Shown: positions 57,775-64,000 of the stretch, one piece after another
Position numbering within the stretch: the first letter of the stretch is position 1
Layout of the letters: every line of letters begins with the position of its first letter
DNA from: Herbaspirillum autotrophicum
GTDB lineage: Bacteria; Pseudomonadota; Gammaproteobacteria; Burkholderiales; Burkholderiaceae_D
Direction: 5' to 3'
DNA length: 64,000 bases
Assembly (NCBI RefSeq): GCF_001189915.1
Contig: NZ_LFLS01000031.1
Location: 1 to 64,000 of the forward strand
Notes under the pieces: model-generated
Database searches by the model: none
The model's input: the letters and a program-made list of their open reading frames with translations, nothing else
Told to the model about the DNA's origin: nothing
Program-made: the position numbers and the translations under genes

Positions 57775-59403
57775 ATGAAAAAAACCATGAGACTTTTCCC
57801 CCGATTCTTCGCCGCCGTGTTGCTCACCGCCTGCTGTGCCGGCGTGATCGGCAATGCCCAGGCCGCCGTTGACAGCGCCTTGCTCAAGCCGCTTGCCGGT
57901 GATGACCCCGACGCCCGGATTGCCGCCGTCGCCCGAATTGCCGCGCTGGCCAACGCCGATGCCAAAAAGATTCTCGATGCACTCAATACCGATACGCTGT
58001 TTGCCACGCCGGCCGGCGACATCCTGATCATCGACGACAGTGACTCGTTCAATCCGGCAACCGACAAAAGCGGCCCGGCACCGGACGATGCCGAAGCCAT
58101 CAGCGTCAACAATCGTCTGCGCGCCGTGGTCGAAGGTGCGCTGTCAGGGCTCAAACTTTTTTCGCCCGACCGCAATGCACGCGCCGCTGCTGCCAACGAA
58201 TTGCTCAAGAGTGCCGATCCGGCGCAAATTCCATTGATCAGCAAAGCGCTGGCCAAGGAAACCGATGCCGATATCCGCGACACCTTGCAACAAGTGATCG
58301 CTACCGCCAATCTGCATGCGCCCGATGCCGAAACCCGCAAGGCGGCAGTCAAGACGCTGGCAGATACCACCAATGCCAATCTGAAGCCGGTGCTGGAACA
58401 AATGCTGGCAAAAAATCCGGATGGCAGTTATGTCGAAGCCGATGAAGGCGTGCGCATCGAAGCGGTACGCACGCTGACGGCGCTGAATCGTCATCTGACG
58501 GTCAATGAATTCATCGGCAAACTGTTTTACGGCGTCTCGCTCGGCAGCGTACTGTTGCTGGCGGCGCTCGGTCTGGCCATCACCTTCGGCCTGATGGGCA
58601 TCATCAACATGGCGCATGGCGAGTTGCTGATGATCGGCGCTTACACCACCTATGTCTGTCAGTTGATGTTCCGCAAATTTCTGCCGGGCGCACTCGATGC
58701 CTATCTGATCGTGGCGCTGCCGGCGGCATTCATCGTCGCTGCTGCGGTCGGCATCGCGCTGGAACGCCTGGTGATTCGCTGGCTCTACGGGCGGCCGCTG
58801 GAAACCCTGTTATGTACCTGGGGTATCAGCCTGATGCTGATGCAGACCGTGCGCACCATCTTCGGCGCCCAAAACGTCGAGGTATCCAACCCGAGCTGGA
58901 TGTCCGGCGGCGTCACTGTGCTCGGTTCGCTGGTGCTCTCGTATAACCGCATCGTCATCATCTTCTTTTCGCTGTTCGTGGTGCTGGCGGTGTGGCTGAT
59001 CCTGAACAAAACCCGGCTCGGCCTGTTCGTGCGCGCCGTCACCCAGAATCGCCGCATGGCCTCTTGCGTTGGTGTCTCGACCGGCAAGATCGACATGATG
59101 ACCTTCGGCCTCGGCTGCGGTATTGCCGGCCTCGGCGGGGTCGCCTTGTCGCAGTTGGGCAATGTTGGTCCCGATCTGGGTCAGGGTTACATCGTCGATT
59201 CGTTCATGGTGGTGGTGCTGGGTGGCGTCGGTCAACTGGCCGGCACCGTGATTGCCGCCTTTGGCCTCGGTGAAGTCAACAAATTCCTGGAGCCGGTAGC
59301 TGGTGCGGTACTGGCAAAAATCGCCATCCTCGTGTTCATCATCATCTTTATCCAGAAACGTCCGCAAGGCCTGTTTGCGCTGAAAGGCAGGAGCGTCGAA
59401 TGA
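57775..59403 (+). CDS. urtB: Urea ABC transporter, permease UrtB
   Basis: A 542-residue permease. A signal peptide (about 1-28) is followed by an exported N-terminal helical domain of about 200 residues that is usual for UrtB, then a LivH-like membrane domain (about 250-535) with GLAITFGLMGIINMAHGELLMIGAY and GLGCGIAGLGGVALSQLGNVGP. It forms the channel with UrtC. Its stop overlaps the urtC start (ATGA). Confidence 0.94.
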   Translation: MKKTMRLFPRFFAAVLLTACCAGVIGNAQAAVDSALLKPLAGDDPDARIAAVARIAALANADAKKILDALNTDTLFATPAGDILIIDDSDSFNPATDKSGPAPDDAEAISVNNRLRAVVEGALSGLKLFSPDRNARAAAANELLKSADPAQIPLISKALAKETDADIRDTLQQVIATANLHAPDAETRKAAVKTLADTTNANLKPVLEQMLAKNPDGSYVEADEGVRIEAVRTLTALNRHLTVNEFIGKLFYGVSLGSVLLLAALGLAITFGLMGIINMAHGELLMIGAYTTYVCQLMFRKFLPGALDAYLIVALPAAFIVAAAVGIALERLVIRWLYGRPLETLLCTWGISLMLMQTVRTIFGAQNVEVSNPSWMSGGVTVLGSLVLSYNRIVIIFFSLFVVLAVWLILNKTRLGLFVRAVTQNRRMASCVGVSTGKIDMMTFGLGCGIAGLGGVALSQLGNVGPDLGQGYIVDSFMVVVLGGVGQLAGTVIAAFGLGEVNKFLEPVAGAVLAKIAILVFIIIFIQKRPQGLFALKGRSVE

Positions 59404-60503
59404 GTACCCTGATGCCAACCACCTCGTTATTCTCGCGCCCGGCCTGGATCGGTATCGTCGTCTGCACGCTGATACTGGCCTTGCTGCCGATCCTCAACCT
59501 GAGTTTTCCCGACGGCCATGCGCTGCATATTTCCAGCTACACGGTGGCGCTGGTCGGCAAATTCATGTGCTACGCCATGGCAGCAATGGCACTCGATCTG
59601 GTGTGGGGCTACACCGGCATCCTGTCACTCGGTCACGGCGTATTCTTTGCCCTCGGCGGTTATGCGCACGGCATGTATCTGATGCGCGCCATCGGTCGCG
59701 ACGGCGTCTATCAAAGCAATCTGCCCGACTTCATGGTGTTCCTCAACTGGAAAGCCTATCCCTGGTACTGGTGGCTGAGCGACCATTTCTGGTTTGCGAT
59801 GTTGCTGGTGGTCCTGATACCCGGTTTGCTGGCGTTCATCTTCGGTTACTTTGCGTTCCGTTCACGCATCAAGGGCGTGTACTTTTCGATCATCACGCAA
59901 GCCATGACCTTCGCCTTCATGTTGCTGTTCTTCCGCAACGATACCGGCTTCGGCGGCAACAATGGCTTCACCGACTTCAAACGGATTCTCGGTTACACCA
60001 TTACCGCGCCATCGACCAAGGCGGTGCTGTATCTGGTGACGCTGGCGTTCCTGCTCGGTGCGCTGCTGCTGTGCCGCGCCATCGTGACCTCGAAGCTGGG
60101 CCGGGTGCTGCAAGGCGTGCGTGATTCGGAATCGCGGCTGATGTTCATCGGTTACAACCCCCTGTGGTTCAAACTGTTTGTCTGGACCTTGTCGGCAGTG
60201 CTGTGCGGTATTGCCGGTGCCTTGTATGTACCGCAGGTAGGCATCATCAATCCGTCGGAAATGTCACCGGCGAATTCCATCGAGATGGTGATCTGGGCCG
60301 CCGTCGGCGGGCGCGGTTCACTGATCGGGCCCATCATCGGCGCCTTCACCGTGAATGGCCTGAAGAGCTGGTTTACTGCCGCCTTCCCGGACCTCTGGCT
60401 GTATGCACTGGGCCTGATCTTCATTCTGGTCACGCTGTTCATGCCGCACGGTATTTTGGGCGTGTTCAAAAAATTGAAAAAACAAGATAAGGAGGCGACA
60501 TGA
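59400..60503 (+). CDS. urtC: Urea ABC transporter, permease UrtC
   Basis: A 367-residue LivM-like permease with about ten helices. ALDLVWGYTGILSLGHGVFFALGGYAHGMY and the GYNPLWFKLFVWTLSAVLCGIAGALYVPQ region, here described as motifs near 62-90 and 250-278, are typical. It overlaps both neighbours by four bases, so urtB-urtC-urtD translation is coupled. Confidence 0.94.
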   Translation: MSTLMPTTSLFSRPAWIGIVVCTLILALLPILNLSFPDGHALHISSYTVALVGKFMCYAMAAMALDLVWGYTGILSLGHGVFFALGGYAHGMYLMRAIGRDGVYQSNLPDFMVFLNWKAYPWYWWLSDHFWFAMLLVVLIPGLLAFIFGYFAFRSRIKGVYFSIITQAMTFAFMLLFFRNDTGFGGNNGFTDFKRILGYTITAPSTKAVLYLVTLAFLLGALLLCRAIVTSKLGRVLQGVRDSESRLMFIGYNPLWFKLFVWTLSAVLCGIAGALYVPQVGIINPSEMSPANSIEMVIWAAVGGRGSLIGPIIGAFTVNGLKSWFTAAFPDLWLYALGLIFILVTLFMPHGILGVFKKLKKQDKEAT

Positions 60504-61354
60504 GCGAGCACTACAATCGCGCGGCGCCCTCGCAAACCGTCGACAACAACGAGCATGCCGATCAGGGCACCTCGTATGCACGGGTGCGGCCGGAAGGCGT
60601 CGACACCAGTCACGGCGCCATTCTGTATCTGGAAAACATTACCGTATCGTTCGACGGTTTCAAGGCCATCAATAATCTGAACCTCGATATTTCAGTCGGT
60701 GAACTGCGTTGCATCATCGGTCCCAACGGCGCCGGCAAAACCACCATGATGGATGTCATCACCGGCAAGACCCGGCCCAGCGCAGGCACCGCCTACTTCG
60801 GGCAATCCATCGATCTGACCCGGATGACCGAATATGAAATTGCCCATGCCGGCATCGGCCGCAAATTTCAACGGCCTACCGTATTCGAACAGCACACGGT
60901 TTTCGAAAATCTGGAACTGGCGATGAAGATGGACAAGCGCGTCAAGACCACGTTGTTTGCGCGCCTGAACTCGGAACAAATCGGCAAGATTGAAGAAATT
61001 CTGAAACTGATTCGGCTCAACGGTCAGGAACATCGCCTCGCCGGCCTGCTCTCGCACGGGCAGAAGCAATGGCTGGAAATCGGCATGCTGCTAATGCAGG
61101 AACCGCAATTACTGCTGCTCGACGAACCGGTAGCCGGGATGTCGGACGCTGAAACTGCGCGCACTGCCGAACTGCTCAATGAATTGCGCGGCAAACATTC
61201 GATCATGGTGGTCGAACATGACATGGGCTTTGTCGAAGAAATCGCGCAAGGCGGCAAAGTCACGGTATTGCATGAAGGCTCGGTGCTGGCGCAAGGCACG
61301 ATGCAACAAGTGCAATCCGATGAACGTGTCATCGAAGTTTATCTGGGACGCTAA
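60500..61354 (+). CDS. urtD: Urea ABC transporter, ATPase UrtD
   Basis: A 284-residue LivG-type ATPase with an N-terminal extension of about 40 residues. Walker A is GPNGAGKTT, the signature region reads LLSHGQKQWLEIGMLL (SHGQ in place of SGGQ, as usual in UrtD) and Walker B is LLLLDEPVAGM. It drives urea uptake with UrtE. Confidence 0.94.
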   Translation: MSEHYNRAAPSQTVDNNEHADQGTSYARVRPEGVDTSHGAILYLENITVSFDGFKAINNLNLDISVGELRCIIGPNGAGKTTMMDVITGKTRPSAGTAYFGQSIDLTRMTEYEIAHAGIGRKFQRPTVFEQHTVFENLELAMKMDKRVKTTLFARLNSEQIGKIEEILKLIRLNGQEHRLAGLLSHGQKQWLEIGMLLMQEPQLLLLDEPVAGMSDAETARTAELLNELRGKHSIMVVEHDMGFVEEIAQGGKVTVLHEGSVLAQGTMQQVQSDERVIEVYLGR

Positions 61355-61357
61355 GCC

Positions 61358-62056
61358 ATGCTGCAAGTCAATCAACTGAACCAATACTACGGTTCCTCGC
61401 ATACGCTGCGCGGTGTTTCGCTCAATGTCGAAAAAGGCAAATGCATGACGCTGCTGGGCCGCAACGGCGTCGGCAAAACCACCTTGCTCAAATGCCTGAT
61501 GGGGGTGCTGCCGGTGGCCACCGGCAGCGTGTCGCTGGAAGGTCGCGACATCACCAAGCTGAAACCGCATCAGCGCGCTGCACTCGGTATTGCCTATGTC
61601 CCGCAGGGACGCGAAATCTTCGCCCGTCTGACGGTGGAAGAAAATCTGTTGATGGGCATGGCCACCAAATCCGGCAAGCAAGCCTCGGTCATCAAAGGCG
61701 AAGTGTACGAACTGTTCCCGGTGCTCAAGGAAATGCTGCATCGTCGCGGCGGCGATCTGTCCGGCGGTCAGCAACAGCAACTGGCGATTGCCCGCGCCTT
61801 GCTGGCCGAACCGAAACTAATCATTCTGGATGAACCGACCGAAGGGATCCAGCCATCGATCATCAAGGATATCGGGCGCGTCATCAGTTTGTTGCGCGCA
61901 CGCGGCGACATCGGCATCTTGTTGTGTGAACAATATTTCGATTTTGCGCGTGAGCTGGCCGACAACTTTGTCGTCATGTCGCGTGGTGAAGTGGTGGTGG
62001 CCGGCACCCGCGACCAGATGGATGACGACAACGTCAAACGGCATCTCGCGGTATAG
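61358..62056 (+). CDS. urtE: Urea ABC transporter, ATPase UrtE
   Basis: A 232-residue LivF-type ATPase. Walker A is GRNGVGKTT, the signature DLSGGQQQQLAIARALL and Walker B IILDEPTEGIQPSII. It starts three bases after urtD. A gap of 102 bases follows before ureD. Confidence 0.95.
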   Translation: MLQVNQLNQYYGSSHTLRGVSLNVEKGKCMTLLGRNGVGKTTLLKCLMGVLPVATGSVSLEGRDITKLKPHQRAALGIAYVPQGREIFARLTVEENLLMGMATKSGKQASVIKGEVYELFPVLKEMLHRRGGDLSGGQQQQLAIARALLAEPKLIILDEPTEGIQPSIIKDIGRVISLLRARGDIGILLCEQYFDFARELADNFVVMSRGEVVVAGTRDQMDDDNVKRHLAV

Positions 62057-62158
62057 CGCCATGCATGTCTCGTCACGTACCGTCAGGCCGGGCAGATGGC
62101 CTCGTGCCTTTTTGCCGGAGGTCTGCTATAAAAGGGACTTGTCCGTCCCCGACAACAC

Positions 62159-63049
62159 ATGAAACGTCTCACTGATCCAGCCATTGCCGCAGCCGCTCCG
62201 GACGCAGTGCCGGGCGTGGGACCACGCCATGACGTGGCGCGTTTGCGGCTGGGCTTCAGCGACGACGCCGGCGTCACTCGCATGACCGAGCGCAGCCACT
62301 TTGGTCCGTTGCGGGTGCAAAAACCGCTGTATCCCGAACACCCTTCGATCTGCCACGCCATCATCGTGCACCCGCCGGGCGGCATTGTCGGCGGCGATGA
62401 GTTGCACATCGACGCCACGCTCGGCGATCAGGCCCACGCATTACTGACCACACCCGGTGCCGGTAAATGGTATCGCGCCAACGGTAATCTCTCGCACCAA
62501 TACGTCACGCTGCAAGCCGCTGCCGGCGCCCGCCTGGAATGGCTGCCGCAAGAAACCATTTTCTTCAACGAAGCCGATGTCCGCCTGGAACACAAGGTCA
62601 CGCTGGCGGTCGATGCCAGTTATATCGGCGGTGAAATCCTGTGCTTCGGTCGTACCGCCTCAGGCGAGTCGTTTACCCGTGGCAGCGTCGGTCAGCGCAC
62701 CAGCATCCGACGCGACGGCAAATTGCTCTGGTTCGAACAAGGCGTCCTGCATGCCCATGCTGCCTCCATGCACAGTCCGCTGTCGCTGGCCGGCTACACG
62801 GTATGCGCGACCCTGATCGCGGTGGGAAAGACCATGACGCCGGCTTTCCTGCAAACCCTGCGTGAAGAAACCGCAGTCGCCGCAGAGGATGGCCGCAGTG
62901 GCGCCACACAAATGAAACAGGTACTGGTGGCACGCTATCTAGGTCACTCCAGCGAATCGGCGCGCCACTGGATGACGCGTGCATGGCAGCGCATCCGACC
63001 GGAATTGATGACACACGAAGCGGTAATCCCGCGCATCTGGAATACCTAG
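62159..63049 (+). CDS. ureD: Urease accessory protein UreD
   Basis: A 296-residue UreD/Ure[24 protein letters not shown] and the [16 protein letters not shown] segment are family hallmarks, as is [12 protein letters not shown]. With UreF and UreG it forms the complex that loads nickel into urease. It starts the urease gene set 102 bases after urtE and is eight bases from ureA. Confidence 0.94.
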   Translation: MKRLTDPAIAAAAPDAVPGVGPRHDVARLRLGFSDDAGVTRMTERSHFGPLRVQKPLYPEHPSICHAIIVHPPGGIVGGDELHIDATLGDQAHALLTTPGAGKWYRANGNLSHQYVTLQAAAGARLEWLPQETIFFNEADVRLEHKVTLAVDASYIGGEILCFGRTASGESFTRGSVGQRTSIRRDGKLLWFEQGVLHAHAASMHSPLSLAGYTVCATLIAVGKTMTPAFLQTLREETAVAAEDGRSGATQMKQVLVARYLGHSSESARHWMTRAWQRIRPELMTHEAVIPRIWNT

Positions 63050-63057
63050 GAACAATC

Positions 63058-63360
63058 ATGGAACTGACCCCTCGCGAAAAAGACAAGCTGCTCATCTTCA
63101 CCGCTGCGCTGCTGGCAGAACGCCGCAAGGCGCGTGGCCTGAAATTGAATTATCCGGAAGCCGTAGCCTTGATCACGGCGGCCATCATGGAAGGTGCGCG
63201 CGATGGCCGCACGGTGGCCGAACTGATGTCGGAAGGCACCCGAATATTGAGCCGCGCCGATGTCATGGATGGCATCGCCGAAATGATTCCCGACATCCAG
63301 GTCGAGGCAACTTTCCCGGACGGCACCAAGCTGGTGACCGTGCATCATCCGATTCCATAA
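63058..63360 (+). CDS. ureA: Urease gamma subunit
   Basis: A 100-residue protein of exactly the usual length. [20 protein letters not shown] and the [22 protein letters not shown] region are conserved in urease gamma subunits. It is one of the three chains of the (ureABC)3 enzyme. ATG 63058 follows AGGAACA; the frame remains open upstream inside ureD. Confidence 0.96.
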   Translation: MELTPREKDKLLIFTAALLAERRKARGLKLNYPEAVALITAAIMEGARDGRTVAELMSEGTRILSRADVMDGIAEMIPDIQVEATFPDGTKLVTVHHPIP

Positions 63361-63388
63361 CATCGATTCTTATTGCAGAGGAAGCACC

Positions 63389-63718
63389 ATGATTCCAGGT
63401 GAAATGCTGGTGGAACCCGGCGATATCGAACTCAATGTCGGTCGTCCCACATGCACGGTAAAGGTTGCCAACAGCGGTGACCGGCCGATCCAGATCGGCT
63501 CGCATTTTCATTTTTACGAAACCAATCCGGCCTTGCAATTCGACCGCGAAACGGCGTATGGCATGCGCCTCAATATCGCGTCCGGCACTGCCGTGCGCTT
63601 CGAGCCGGGCCAATCACGTACGGTAGAGCTGGTGGCGCTGGCAGGTGAGCGCAAGGTCTACGGCTTCAACGGCAAAGTGATGGGCGCACTCGACAGCAAG
63701 AAGGGAAGTCAGTCATGA
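63389..63718 (+). CDS. ureB: Urease beta subunit
   Basis: A 109-residue beta subunit. It starts [19 protein letters not shown] and has the conserved [19 protein letters not shown] segment and [25 protein letters not shown] ribosome binding site precedes it. The stop overlaps the ureC start by four bases. Confidence 0.96.
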   Translation: MIPGEMLVEPGDIELNVGRPTCTVKVANSGDRPIQIGSHFHFYETNPALQFDRETAYGMRLNIASGTAVRFEPGQSRTVELVALAGERKVYGFNGKVMGALDSKKGSQS

Positions 63719-64000
63719 GCAAGATTTCGCGGCAAGCCTATGCGGAAATGTTTGGTCCCACTACCGGTGATCGCCTGCGCCTGGCCGATACCGAATTGTT
63801 CATTGAAATCGAACAGGACTTCACCACCTACGGCGAGGAAGTCAAATTCGGCGGCGGCAAGGTGATTCGCGATGGCATGGGCCAGTCGCAACGCAATCAC
63901 AACGAGGTGATGGACACCGTGATCACCAACGCCGTGATCCTTGATCACTGGGGTATCGTCAAAGCCGATATCGGCATCAAGGGCGGCAAGATCGCCGGCA
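63715..64000 (+). CDS. ureC: Urease alpha subunit, N-terminal part (partial)
   Basis: The first 95 codons of urease alpha, running off the window. [47 protein letters not shown] and GMGQSQ match the family. The nickel-binding residues lie beyond the window. The accessory genes ureEFG are expected to follow. Confidence 0.95.
   Translation, partial: MSKISRQAYAEMFGPTTGDRLRLADTELFIEIEQDFTTYGEEVKFGGGKVIRDGMGQSQRNHNEVMDTVITNAVILDHWGIVKADIGIKGGKIAG

Noticed and set aside
62112..62132. TTGCCG and TATAAA as a promoter before ureD
   Set aside because: The two elements are only nine bases apart, too close for a sigma-70 promoter. ureD is more likely read from the urt transcript.

Overview
This window is a chromosomal segment of a betaproteobacterium, most likely Burkholderiales and probably Oxalobacteraceae (Herminiimonas, Collimonas or Janthinobacterium relatives). 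The placement is an inference from gene content: a LiuR-type leucine degradation block with aceK, urt plus ure genes, a second IF-1, and EttA/RarD/DeaD homologues. Genes are dense on both strands. I see no tRNA, rRNA, CRISPR array, insertion sequence or prophage.

Layout. 1-4.4 kb: the end of a peptide deformylase gene, then a small bacteriocin-like island: a 52-codon reading frame with a double-glycine leader (662-820), a HlyD/CvaA-type adaptor and a C39-peptidase ABC exporter (CvaB-like). 4.4-17.7 kb: branched-chain amino acid and acyl-CoA catabolism (liuR, liuA, aceK, thiolase, liuB, liuE) with two metallo-beta-lactamase-fold hydrolases, a GST-kappa/DsbA-like isomerase, a YchJ-like protein, an exported alpha/beta hydrolase and a hydroxypyruvate reductase. 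Perfect or near-perfect LiuR-like palindromes precede liuR and liuA. 17.7-31 kb: signalling and housekeeping (chemoreceptor, nitronate monooxygenase, diguanylate cyclase, HD-GYP protein, two MFS transporters, HisC, AraC and Crp/Fnr regulators). 31-44 kb: acyl-CoA synthetase, bestrophin-like channel, BASS transporter, EttA, RarD, Bcr/CflA exporter, an unusual DEAD-box helicase with three C-terminal RNA-binding repeats, and an EamA transporter. 44-49.3 kb: AraC and LysR regulators, D(-)-tartrate dehydratase, an S24-type repressor, a D-2-hydroxyacid dehydrogenase and a small DUF1488-like protein. 49.8-50.9 kb: a second IF-1 and a cold-shock protein, both with long untranslated leaders.

51.6-56 kb holds a sulfur nanocompartment locus: serine O-acetyltransferase, a family 2A encapsulin shell protein, and a SufS-type cysteine desulfurase carrying a disordered N-terminal extension of about 170 residues, closed by a strong terminator. 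The natural reading is that the shell packages the desulfurase and that the acetyltransferase feeds cysteine synthesis next door. The last 8 kb is a urea uptake and urease operon (urtABCDE, ureDABC...), headed by a good sigma-54 promoter, which suggests NtrC control under nitrogen limitation.

The two most interesting loci are the unannotated-looking bacteriocin precursor with its own exporter at the left end and the encapsulin/cysteine desulfurase locus near 52-55 kb. The encapsulin class has been described in other bacteria. The peptide itself I do not recognise.
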